The position numbers and the translations under genes were made by a program. The notes under the pieces are model-generated. The model was not told where the DNA came from and did no database searches. It saw only the letters and a list, made by a program, of their open reading frames with translations. A DNA stretch of 64,000 nt from NCBI GenBank assembly GCA_038744785.1, contig JBCDLX010000012.1:62001-126000 (forward strand). Direction: 5' to 3'. Origin of the DNA: Ovoidimarina sp038744785. Lineage in GTDB: Bacteria; Pseudomonadota; Alphaproteobacteria; Rhodobacterales; Rhodobacteraceae. Positions 26,305 to 34,394 of this stretch are shown piece after piece (position 1 is the first letter of the stretch; every line of letters starts with the position of its first letter).

Positions 26305-27914
26305 CCGCCCGCCATCGCCGATTGCGCGGCCGTGGAAAACGCGTCGAGGAAATCGTTTCGAAAACTGTCCATCCGCCGAACCGGCCCGTTCGGGTCCGGC
26401 AAAAGCCCCGCGTTCCAGCCCCAATGGGCGATGCTGTCAAGCACGGGCTCCGGCGCGATCATGTGAACCGCCACATCCTTGCTCTCGCTTCCGGCGACAA
26501 AGCTTGCCGCCTGATGATCCCCCGCCACGATCACAAGCGGCGCGTCTGGCCCAAGCCGTGCGACATGGGAAAACGCCGCGCGCAGGGAATAGTCGACCGA
26601 GCGGCGATAGGCATCCCGAACGGCATCGCGGTCTTTCCAAAGCGCGCGCGGTGTTGGCCCCTGTCTGGCCATCTCGTTAAAGACCGTACCGTCCCCCACT
26701 TCCTCCCATGGCACCATTCGCGCAATGGGGGTCCAGGGTGCATGGGATGAGATCAACGCGATCTGCACAAAGTCCGGACGAGGGTCTGGCGGCAACAAGT
26801 CTGAATAGGTCGCAAGCGTGAACTGGTCCGGCATCGTGACCCATCGAAAGCGTTCGCCCTTATAGGGAATGTCGGCTGCCGGGATGACCACGTCGAAACC
26901 CATCGCACTGCTTTCCGGCCATCCCACCGTGATCGCCGGCATGACGGCCGACGTGCGGTATCCAGCCTCACGCGCGAAATGGAAGAGCCACCGGCGCCCG
27001 CTGGCCAGCATCGCGTTGTAGCGCCCGTGATTGTCAGTCCAGAGACCGCTGGCAAGCGCCCCATGCGCCAACCAGCTTTGCCCGCCCGCTGTGGGGGAAG
27101 TAAGCCACCCGCTTTTTATACCCAGACCAGCAGCCCTGATCTCCTCCTCAGCCGCTCGAAGAGTCGCAAGATGGGTCGGGGCGTAAACCGGATTTTCAAA
27201 GCTCGCGCGGCCATAGCTTTCGATCCAGATTATCAGAACGTCCCGCCCCCCTAACCGATCGAACAGATCGCTTCTTTTGGCGTATGGGTCGGTACGGGCC
27301 GCTACGCTAAAGTCAGCCAGATCGACGGCGGTATCCCGCATTTCAAGCGCACGTTTGGCGGTCAGTCGGCTTGTCCAGGCCGTACCTGGTGGGCTGCGCT
27401 CGAAGCTCCAATACTTGAGATGATGGCCAGCGTCAGCAACCGCCCATGCCGTGGCGCCGACCGCCGCAACCAAAACAAGCGCGCGCATCGGTCCCGGCGG
27501 ATTGAGCCCAGACCAGGTCCGCAGACTGTGAAAAATGGCGATGTAGACCACGAGCAATGCAAGAACGGCGCCGATCGCGACGAGACCCGCCGCCACACCC
27601 CCAATGCTGTCGCGAAGAAGTGAGAATCCCGCTTCGATCAGGAACGTGTCGAGGATCGGATTGAACGTCCGGTTATAGGCGCTGAACATTACATAGTCGG
27701 CAACTTTGATAAAGACGCAGATCACCAGCACCAACGCGACGACATGAAGGAAGGCCAGACGACGGCCGACAGCGATGGCGCCCAACAAAAGAACTGGCAG
27801 TTCCAGCGGCCAGCGGTTAAGCGCGCTCCATTTCATCGTTCCGGGATGGTTCGGAAGCACAAGGACTGCAAAGATGGCAGCCGCCGATACCGCCAGCAGG
27901 GCCACTTGCCTCAT
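26301..27914 (-). CDS. Membrane-anchored sulfatase/phosphoethanolamine-transferase-fold enzyme
   Basis: A 537-residue protein. The N-terminal 180 residues form about four to five membrane segments. The C-terminal periplasmic domain has the alkaline-phosphatase-superfamily pattern: VLIIWIESYGRASFENP at the metal site, a TAGGQSWLAHGAL nucleophile region and VIVAGDHQAASFV near the end. Family members transfer phospho-headgroups (EptA, OpgB, LtaS) or cleave sulfate esters. With the CDP-alcohol phosphatidyltransferase upstream, headgroup transfer from a phospholipid is plausible. The ATG at 27914 is chosen because it overlaps the preceding stop (ATGA); a start at 27935 is also open. Confidence 0.85.
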   Translation of the reverse strand: MRQVALLAVSAAAIFAVLVLPNHPGTMKWSALNRWPLELPVLLLGAIAVGRRLAFLHVVALVLVICVFIKVADYVMFSAYNRTFNPILDTFLIEAGFSLLRDSIGGVAAGLVAIGAVLALLVVYIAIFHSLRTWSGLNPPGPMRALVLVAAVGATAWAVADAGHHLKYWSFERSPPGTAWTSRLTAKRALEMRDTAVDLADFSVAARTDPYAKRSDLFDRLGGRDVLIIWIESYGRASFENPVYAPTHLATLRAAEEEIRAAGLGIKSGWLTSPTAGGQSWLAHGALASGLWTDNHGRYNAMLASGRRWLFHFAREAGYRTSAVMPAITVGWPESSAMGFDVVIPAADIPYKGERFRWVTMPDQFTLATYSDLLPPDPRPDFVQIALISSHAPWTPIARMVPWEEVGDGTVFNEMARQGPTPRALWKDRDAVRDAYRRSVDYSLRAAFSHVARLGPDAPLVIVAGDHQAASFVAGSESKDVAVHMIAPEPVLDSIAHWGWNAGLLPDPNGPVRRMDSFRNDFLDAFSTAAQSAMAGG

Positions 27915-28651
27915 GTTTCGCGCCTGAGAAGCCATAGGATGTCAATGGCAAATGACCAAACCACAAGTACTGCCGCCAAGATCGACAGGTACGGCGCGGC
28001 GGGAAGCGGTGTGACCGGCAAGACCAGCGCGATCAGCGTTGCAATCTGAACGGCGCAGACAGCCTTGCGCCTGAACGCCTCTGGCAGTTCTGCACGCAGT
28101 GCAGAAAACGGGACAGACATGGCCACGAAGGCGTAGCGCGCAAAACCAAGCACAAGGATGTCCGGCCCAGCTGTTCCCTGCACAAGAATCCACAGCGCCA
28201 GAACTGCTGCAAGGGCCGCGTCAGTTTCCATGTCAAAGCGCCCACCAAATCCGGACACCAGCCCCGATCGCCGCGCGAGCCTCCCATCGACCCCGTCCAG
28301 CGCAAAGGCGACAGTCGCAAGGCCGAAGAAGAGCCACACGGAAAAGGATGGATCAAACAGGGCACCGACCAGAAAGGCGACGATCGCCGCACGTGCGAGA
28401 GTGACGGCGTTGCATAGCCCGAAGTCATGATAGGGATAGCGGAATGTGGCGCCCTGGAAGACGATCACCGCAACCACGGCAAAGACGAGCGTTGGTAGCC
28501 ACGGCAGGCTGAGCGTGAAGTAGCCAGCAAGTGATAGCAACACCAAGAGCCCCAGCGAAATCCGCAGAGCCTGGTGGGCTGGCGGCATCCGCTCTGTTGT
28601 TTGGATCTCGTCTCGATGGTCGGTTCGGAACATCACAGCATCCGCAAGCAA
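27911..28651 (-). CDS. CDP-alcohol phosphatidyltransferase family protein
   Basis: A 246-residue integral membrane enzyme. The catalytic signature D-G-x2-A-R-x8-G-x3-D-x3-D is complete: D122, G123, A126, R127, G136, D140 and D144. The family transfers a phosphatidyl or phospho group from a CDP-linked donor to an alcohol such as glycerol phosphate, inositol or serine at the cytoplasmic face of the inner membrane. The acceptor is unknown. Internal ATGs (28633, 28588) are alternative starts that keep the catalytic part. Confidence 0.9.
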   Translation of the reverse strand: MLADAVMFRTDHRDEIQTTERMPPAHQALRISLGLLVLLSLAGYFTLSLPWLPTLVFAVVAVIVFQGATFRYPYHDFGLCNAVTLARAAIVAFLVGALFDPSFSVWLFFGLATVAFALDGVDGRLARRSGLVSGFGGRFDMETDAALAAVLALWILVQGTAGPDILVLGFARYAFVAMSVPFSALRAELPEAFRRKAVCAVQIATLIALVLPVTPLPAAPYLSILAAVLVVWSFAIDILWLLRRET

Positions 28652-28681
28652 TATCTGACAACTAGCGTCGGACCGAGGATG

Positions 28682-29461
28682 TCAAACGGCGGTGTCCGAG
28701 GCAGCGCCACCCGCACGATCGGCGTCCGAGATCGTAACCTCGGCAAAAAGCGGCAGATGGTCCGAGGCCGTTACAACCCGCGGCCCAGCAATCGTACGCA
28801 CTTGATCGACGCACCTTGAGCGATCCGTCATAATTCTGTCAAGCGACAGGAGCGGACGACCGCTTGGATAGGTCGGGACAGAGGGGCCACGAAAGCGCGT
28901 ACCAACGATGCGCCCGTTGAACATCAAACCACCCCAAGGGCGCCATTCGTTCAGATCGCCCAGCAGTACCGTTTGCATCGCAGGCCGCCTGCGAAGGTAT
29001 TGGCCGATGATCCGCATTTGAACGATGCGCAGCGGCTGCGACAGAGACAGATGCGTTGACATGATCCGAAAACGGGTCGAGCCCGTGTCGATCTCGACCG
29101 AGACGGCGCCGCGATGGCAATGCCCGGGAAGGTCAATCACATCGCTATGAACTATGCGCAAGGTCGGGTTAATAAACAGAACCGTGCCCAAAAACCCGTC
29201 GCTGTCCCTGCTCCACCGAAGCCGATCTTCATTGTGCAGGTATTTGAGCCCAGTCACCGATGCGATCTGACCTGCGTCGAATATTCGCCGATGTGGCCGG
29301 ATTTCTTCGTCAGCCTCCTGAAGGGCCAGCACATCGAGGGACAAGGACCCAAGGTCGGTCTCGATCGCGTTGGTGGCACGTGCAGGCTCGACGCGCCCAT
29401 GCGCTCCACGTCCGCGGTGAACGTTCCAAGTGGCACATCGCAATTTCGTGAGAGTGGTCAT
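28682..29461 (-). CDS. Endonuclease/exonuclease/phosphatase family protein
   Basis: A 259-residue cytoplasmic enzyme of the EEP fold. Motifs include LRCATWNVHRG, the metal glutamate in LALQEADEE, STHLSLS, LLGDLNEWRPWGG and the terminal ASDHLPLFAEV. The fold covers nucleases, inositol phosphatases and sphingomyelinase-like phosphodiesterases. It is the first gene of the lipid/ABC operon, 30 bases before the CDP-alcohol phosphatidyltransferase, so a phospholipid or phosphodiester substrate is more likely than DNA, but this is inference. Confidence 0.9.
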   Translation of the reverse strand: MTTLTKLRCATWNVHRGRGAHGRVEPARATNAIETDLGSLSLDVLALQEADEEIRPHRRIFDAGQIASVTGLKYLHNEDRLRWSRDSDGFLGTVLFINPTLRIVHSDVIDLPGHCHRGAVSVEIDTGSTRFRIMSTHLSLSQPLRIVQMRIIGQYLRRRPAMQTVLLGDLNEWRPWGGLMFNGRIVGTRFRGPSVPTYPSGRPLLSLDRIMTDRSRCVDQVRTIAGPRVVTASDHLPLFAEVTISDADRAGGAASDTAV

Positions 29462-29579
29462 TTTCCTATGCGTTCGCCTGCGCCCATCCTATCTCTGGAG
29501 TCACTTAAGGCCGCTTGCGCAAGGGTCGAGCGCTTGAACGCGCTGGACGAAGCGGCAACCGAATTTGAAAGGATAAGTT

Positions 29580-30161
29580 ATGCTCCGCATTGTTTTGTCC
29601 ACAGCCCTTATAGCGGCTGTTAACACCGCCCACGCCCAGATGGCCCAGTATGAGCTCGATCCGGAGCACACCACCGTCTACTTCACGATTGATCATATCG
29701 GCTACGCCAAGACTTTGGGCTTGTTCACCGACGTATCTGGGCAGTTCAGCTACGATGCCAGTTCACGTGATCTTGGACGAGTCGAAGTGACGATCGACGC
29801 GGGATCTGTGACAACATTCAACGGCGCGCGCGATAAACACGTCAAGAACAGCGATTTCCTGCACGTGACACAACACCCAGAGATCACGTTTCTTGCCGAT
29901 GAGGGTCAGGCGATTAGTGACACGGCTGGCACCGTCACAGGCGCGTTGTCGATCCTCGGTCAAATTCGACCCGTAACGCTCGATGTGACACTAAACAAGG
30001 TCGCGGCGTATCCCTTTGGTCATCGGCGCGAGGTCTTGGGATTGTCGATGACCGCATCAATCAATCGTAGCGATTTCGGGATGAGCTATGGGGTCGCGAA
30101 CGGCTTGGTAGGCGACGAAGTGAAGATCAATATCGAAACGGAAGCCATTCGGATGGAATGA
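29580..30161 (+). CDS. YceI-family periplasmic protein
   Basis: A 193-residue protein. The Sec signal peptide MLRIVLSTALIAAVNTAHA is followed by the YceI lipocalin-like fold: YELDPEHTTVYFTIDHIGYAKTLGLF at the start and FGMSYG near the end. The family binds isoprenoid or amphiphilic ligands in the periplasm and is often linked to stress. AAAGGA lies six bases before the ATG. It stands alone, divergent from the lipid operon and convergent with the FkbM methyltransferase. Confidence 0.92.
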   Translation: MLRIVLSTALIAAVNTAHAQMAQYELDPEHTTVYFTIDHIGYAKTLGLFTDVSGQFSYDASSRDLGRVEVTIDAGSVTTFNGARDKHVKNSDFLHVTQHPEITFLADEGQAISDTAGTVTGALSILGQIRPVTLDVTLNKVAAYPFGHRREVLGLSMTASINRSDFGMSYGVANGLVGDEVKINIETEAIRME

Positions 30162-30165
30162 CAGG

Positions 30166-30936
30166 TCAACCAGCCGGGACGCGGCGGGCGTAGACATCCC
30201 CGGAGTTCGCCGAATGGCGAAGATCTTCGATCTGCCGTTTCATCGCCTGTTGATCAAGCCAGTCGGGATACCGAAGCCGGTGCTTTTCGCCGATGCTGAT
30301 ATTGAATTCGTATCGCCCGATCGATGACAATCGGTCGATGCACTCCAGGGCTGCAGCCCGCTGAATTGTCGTCATCTCAAAGGACAGACACGGTAAAGCC
30401 TTTGACAGTCCATCAAGCACGCGCGGCTCGTGGCCTTCGACGTCGATCTTTACAAAGCTTGGCAGTCCGTAGTCCTTGATCAGGGCGTCCAGCGTCGTGA
30501 TAGGAACACGCAAGCGTTTATCCCAAGCCTGATCCTCCCAACCCGGCGCTCCGCGCGCAGCTGCGATGAATTCCGGTGACGCCGACGCAACGGTGGGGTT
30601 TGAGGTGTTCAGGAACAGGTCGATCTCGCCCGTGTGGTTTCCGGCGGCCATTGAAAGTAGCGTCGCCTTGGGACACCGCCGGTAGATCCGCCGGAGCGCC
30701 CGAAAGGGCAAGGGTTGCGGTTCAAGTGCGACAACTCTGGCGCCCAGACGCAGATAGCTGCCGGTTCGGTCCCCGACATGCGCGCCGATGTCAAAGACCA
30801 GGCTGCCGGGCTTGACGAAAGCAGCGTTCAGGCGGTCCATTCGGGCGGTGCGGGCCCGATCACGATAGTAGATGTCGAAGGACCGACGAAGACCACCGAG
30901 CGCAGTTGATGCCCCTCGCCTAACTTGCTCTCTCAT
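30166..30936 (-). CDS. FkbM-family methyltransferase
   Basis: A 256-residue SAM-dependent methyltransferase. The SAM-binding motif is LVFDIGAHVGDRTGSYLRLGARVVALEP; the FkbM hallmark FVKIDVEGHEPRVLDGL follows. FkbM-type enzymes usually O-methylate sugars or small-molecule hydroxyls. ATG at 30936 has GGAGAG just upstream; a GTG at 30975, directly after the upstream stop, is an alternative that adds 13 residues. It probably shares a transcript with the DUF5996-like gene. Confidence 0.88.
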   Translation of the reverse strand: MREQVRRGASTALGGLRRSFDIYYRDRARTARMDRLNAAFVKPGSLVFDIGAHVGDRTGSYLRLGARVVALEPQPLPFRALRRIYRRCPKATLLSMAAGNHTGEIDLFLNTSNPTVASASPEFIAAARGAPGWEDQAWDKRLRVPITTLDALIKDYGLPSFVKIDVEGHEPRVLDGLSKALPCLSFEMTTIQRAAALECIDRLSSIGRYEFNISIGEKHRLRYPDWLDQQAMKRQIEDLRHSANSGDVYARRVPAG

Positions 30937-30975
30937 CCGCTCTCCGGTCTTGAAGTGCCGCCGCCCGCAGACCAC

Positions 30976-31872
30976 TCAAAGATGCGCGTGTTTCAGATCT
31001 CGCAATGGCCAATCCGCTTTCGTCGCAGCGCCTTCATAGAGGCTTTCCAAGAAAGAAAGGATGGCACCGGACGGGTCTGTTACCTGACGGGCATCTTCGT
31101 ACTTTAGGATCGCCAACGCCCCCTCGTTTTTCTCTGCCCAAAACGCATCTGATGGTCTCAGCGGCACCGTGTTTATCCCGTCGGGTTCGGGATAGGCGTA
31201 CCCGTAGAACGCGGGTTCCCGAAACGTATCGTCACCGGGCCAGAAGCCCACAGAGATGACCTCGTGCGAATAGGCCTCTCGGTCCGATTGCGTGCCGCTT
31301 TCCAAAGGATGCGCGCGCCCCGAGAACCGGGTGACAACAAGGTCAAAGGAATGCCAGTAAAGCTGCACCGGGGTCTGCTTGCCGACGAATTGCGCGCGAT
31401 ATATCTCGAAGACGCTGGAAACCGAACAAAGCGCGCGCCAAAAGTTGGACACGGCCGCTTCATCATATGCGCGTGGCAGTCTGTCTTCGGCAAAGGGTGT
31501 CTTGGATTTGTTGTCATAGGGAACGCCGACAATCTTGACCGAAATCCCAAGCGCATCAAGGCGCGCGAACACAGCATCGTGGAATTCGGCAACGGTCAAA
31601 CCAGCCACTGCGAAGGCATCTTGTCTCCCATCAATTAGGCTGACGATAACCCTGTGGTCGATCATATCGTAGAGGATCTCAAATCCGGTGCCGGAATATG
31701 GAATGAGCCCCGTGGTCAGACCTCGCACGTGCGGATAAAGCGTGACATGCCACCAATGGTTCAGCTTTGGATGGGTTTTGAGGCGGACCTTCCCAATAAT
31801 CTGAAGAAACAGGTGCAGAGTATCCTTGGTGTCGGCCCAATCGGAATACGCCAATGCTGGAAATGTGCTCAT
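30976..31872 (-). CDS. DUF5996-like protein
   Basis: A 298-residue soluble protein. It fits the DUF5996 family by its opening LHLFLQIIGKVRL, the HWWHVTLYPHVRGLTTG block, and later QLYWHSFDLVVTRFSG and HEVISVGFWPGDD. The biochemical function of the family is not known to me. Start MSTFPALAYSDW at 31872 has AAGGG eight bases upstream; a longer frame to 31926 lacks such a site. It is followed without a gap by the FkbM methyltransferase frame. Confidence 0.82.
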   Translation of the reverse strand: MSTFPALAYSDWADTKDTLHLFLQIIGKVRLKTHPKLNHWWHVTLYPHVRGLTTGLIPYSGTGFEILYDMIDHRVIVSLIDGRQDAFAVAGLTVAEFHDAVFARLDALGISVKIVGVPYDNKSKTPFAEDRLPRAYDEAAVSNFWRALCSVSSVFEIYRAQFVGKQTPVQLYWHSFDLVVTRFSGRAHPLESGTQSDREAYSHEVISVGFWPGDDTFREPAFYGYAYPEPDGINTVPLRPSDAFWAEKNEGALAILKYEDARQVTDPSGAILSFLESLYEGAATKADWPLRDLKHAHL

Positions 31873-32100
31873 ATTGTAACCCTTGGATAGCTCCCAATAA
31901 CATATGCGTCTGCACATCGACGGCAAATCGAGAAGCTCTTTCGTGGGGTCCGGTCAACTCGCTCAAACGGGCTTACCCTATAGCGGCGGAACAGCAAAAC
32001 TCTGGACCGATGAAGTGTCGCGCACATGGGCGCGGTCAGGTTGGCAAGGTCCTACAATTGGTTTGACTATGTCGTCGCAAAATAAAAGTGCCCCCAGCTT

Positions 32101-32529
32101 TCAGTAGCCAGGATCACTGCCGGCGTACGCGTTTTGGGAGAGATCTTTGAACAGCTTCTTGAACGCCGCCACCCCAACCTGATCCAGAATGCCATTGTCA
32201 ACCTGGGAAGCCGGCCAGATCCAGGATTTTGCTGGATCATGAAGCATAGCCCACTTCGAAAACAGTCGTTCTGAGCTCTCACCAAAGTACCGCAACTTTA
32301 CCTCAAGATGCCGGTCATCCTGCCGAATACGGTCGTAGGTCTCGCCAACTTTGTTGCGGGGTCCTTCCAGTAATTGGATGTACACGTCGTGACGGCAGAT
32401 AAGTGCTCCGGTGATAGTGTCGCGCAAGTTGCACCGGCGCGCATCAAGTAGAATGCCGTCGAGCGTCGCTTGGTCGTAGCCAAACGGGCGAGAAGAATAA
32501 ATGAGCCGGTAGACGTCTGAAATATCCAT
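32101..32529 (-). CDS. BLUF-domain blue-light sensor protein
   Basis: A 142-residue protein that is almost entirely one BLUF (FAD blue-light) domain. Comparison with AppA shows the key photocycle residues: Tyr11 (LIYSS), Asn34 (CNLRDTITG), Gln52 (YIQLLEG), Trp93 and Met95 (FSKWAM). A C-terminal helical extension of about 45 residues may carry the signal to a partner; no output domain is fused. Start ATG 32529 is chosen by domain position, although its AGGGAG is too close; a GTG at 32577 is an alternative. No obvious partner gene is adjacent. Confidence 0.88.
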   Translation of the reverse strand: MDISDVYRLIYSSRPFGYDQATLDGILLDARRCNLRDTITGALICRHDVYIQLLEGPRNKVGETYDRIRQDDRHLEVKLRYFGESSERLFSKWAMLHDPAKSWIWPASQVDNGILDQVGVAAFKKLFKDLSQNAYAGSDPGY

Positions 32530-32657
32530 CTCCCTACAAATCCAGGCTCGTTCAAAGACAGGCGATCCAGGCGACACCCTAAACCACCATTGGGATCTTG
32601 AACGAGTACCCGACTCTTCTCCAGGTTCGTGGAGAATCCGTTGTTGGTTTTGTGGCC

Positions 32658-33009
32658 TTATGCGGCGTTGGTTTCCAGTCTTGATTTCATTGCAAATTCC
32701 CGCGGCGTTGGACTTCCGACGGATGAATGGGGTCTGCTGCTATTGCAGTCTTCCTTCCGGGTCGCGATCTTCTCGCGGGCCTCGGCTGGTAACGAGAACA
32801 GGGTTTCGTTCAAGAGCACATCCCGGAATCTGCCGTTGAAACTTTCCACAAAGGCGGTCTGCATCGGCTTTCTGGGTGCGATGTAGTGCCAGTCGATTTG
32901 CGTTTCCTGACACCATCTGTGCTCCGCCATACTGGTAATTTCGGTCCCGTTGTCGCTGACAATTGTTCTGTGCCTGCCACGCCGCGCCACGACCGCCGTC
33001 AATTCTCAT
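32658..33009 (-). pseudogene. Truncated IS3-family transposase (OrfB C-terminal part)
   Basis: About 114 codons match the end of the IS3-type integrase domain. VSDNGTEIT contains a catalytic Asp, HYIAPRKPMQTAFVESFNGRFRD the catalytic Glu, and NSSRPHSSVGSPTPREFA is the usual C-terminal block. The N-terminal two thirds, with the first catalytic Asp and OrfA, are missing, so the element cannot move. The C-terminus and stop are intact. No terminal repeats could be assigned. Confidence 0.82.
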
Positions 33010-33443
33010 GTGACCCGCATCCCTGAGAGAGACGTGTCCACGACTAGGCGAGGCTTTGGTGGCTGAAGTTATCGACGATACGGGACCATTCGACTTGGAG
33101 AATGTGAATCACTCAGAACTCAGAAAGAGGTTTGTTCAGTAGCGTTGGCTCCCAGGTACCAACGGATGCACAATTTTTCTCTATCTGTCAGCACGTTGGC
33201 GCACGGGTTTTCCACTGATGGAGATTTTTTGCTGCGATCGCGAAGCGGACTTTGCGTCATTGGGGACGAAAGGCAGGTCCGTCCGCTCCTTTCTTTTTCG
33301 CAGATCCTGAGATTTCGCTTTTGTAGAGAATGGCCGATAAGCGGGCTGCAAATTCTGCATCTGGACCATGTGCCCAAGGTCGATAACGGGCCGTTCGCGC
33401 GACAGAGGCGCCGAAGAGGCCAACACTGCCTCACTTCAGAGGT
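33010..33443. other. Intergenic remnant region, possible LuxR C-terminal fragment
   Basis: No intact gene is visible between the IS3 remnant and the LysR gene. On the minus strand an open frame at 33120-33434 ends with ANVLTDREKLCIRWYLG, which resembles the start of a LuxR-type helix-turn-helix, but the rest of the helix-turn-helix and any ligand domain are missing. It may be a broken LuxR gene cut by the IS. Confidence 0.35.
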
Positions 33444-34289
33444 TCATAAAATCGCTCGTTTGCAAACGTCAATTAGGTTTGAGACGATCTGGCGCCGATC
33501 CATGTTTCTCCAGACGAGGCTAGTATGGATTTCCATGTCCAAGGCCCTCGCGACTCGTCCGTTGCCCATCTCGACTTGGTTCCAACTGTCCTCGGCGACG
33601 ACGCAAGGGCCATACCCCGCCTCGGATAAAAGAAGCGCTCCAAACGCAGTGTCTGCCTCGGCAGCCGGTGGAGAGGCTTGTGCCCCGGGATACCGGCGAT
33701 TGAATTCACTAATCAGGACAGGCGCATCGCTCCTCGGATATTCGACCAGTGGGCGCCCCTGATCCGAGGCGTCGTCACTTTCGATTTGAAGAATTGGACA
33801 ACTTCGAAGGTAAAGTTCGGCGAGGCCATCTCGGTGAACTGGCGGGTGGAGCAAAGCAACGTCTAGGCGATCTTCCGCTACCAGCGCCTCCAACCGCACC
33901 GTGGTTGTTTCGCGAAGCTGGACGCGGATTAAAGGGTGCGCGTCTTTAAACCCCTTCAAGACAGGCAGGAGGCAGGTTCTCGCAGAGATCTGTGTAAACC
34001 CGATCCGGACACTTTGCCCGATACCGCGCTCAGCGCCTTTTGCAGCGCTTTCAGCTTCTTCGGCAATTGATACAATGCGCTCCGACGCTTCTGCAAATGC
34101 GGTGCCAGCGGCTGTCAGTCTCGCTCCGAACCTTCCGCGCTCGAACAGGCGAACATTGAGCTCGTCTTCCAAGCGCCTAATCCGAGCGGTGAGCGCGGGT
34201 TGTGAGATGTCGAGCGTTGACGCGGCGCGTGCGAAATTGCCTTCTTGGCGGATCGCGAGAACGCATTGATAGTCGAGGATCGCGGCCAT
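33444..34289 (-). CDS. LysR-family transcriptional regulator
   Basis: A 281-residue regulator. The N-terminal helix-turn-helix is typical: VLAIRQEGNFARAASTLDISQPALTARIRRLEDELNVRLFERG. The effector domain starts QSVRIGFTQISA. It is divergent from the beta-propeller gene and probably controls it from the 105-base shared region, which holds a T-N11-A-type site. Start MAAILDYQ at 34289 matches family length; the frame stays open to 34403 without a better start. The effector is unknown. Confidence 0.9.
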   Translation of the reverse strand: MAAILDYQCVLAIRQEGNFARAASTLDISQPALTARIRRLEDELNVRLFERGRFGARLTAAGTAFAEASERIVSIAEEAESAAKGAERGIGQSVRIGFTQISARTCLLPVLKGFKDAHPLIRVQLRETTTVRLEALVAEDRLDVALLHPPVHRDGLAELYLRSCPILQIESDDASDQGRPLVEYPRSDAPVLISEFNRRYPGAQASPPAAEADTAFGALLLSEAGYGPCVVAEDSWNQVEMGNGRVARALDMEIHTSLVWRNMDRRQIVSNLIDVCKRAIL

Positions 34290-34306
34290 TTGATAACCAT
34301 AGTTTA

Positions 34307-34319
34307 TTGAATTACTCAA
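34307..34319. promoter_or_regulatory. Candidate LysR binding site
   Basis: TTGAATTACTCAA is a 13-base palindrome (TTGA, 5-base spacer, TCAA) of the T-N11-A type used by LysR regulators. It sits 18 bases upstream of the LysR start and 76 bases upstream of the divergent gene. The surrounding region is AT-rich. Confidence 0.4.
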
Positions 34320-34394
34320 ATACTTAGGTTTTTGCGCGCGAATTCCAGGCCAGATTGCTCCGGTGAACCAAAACTCATCGGGAGCACCAAATTT

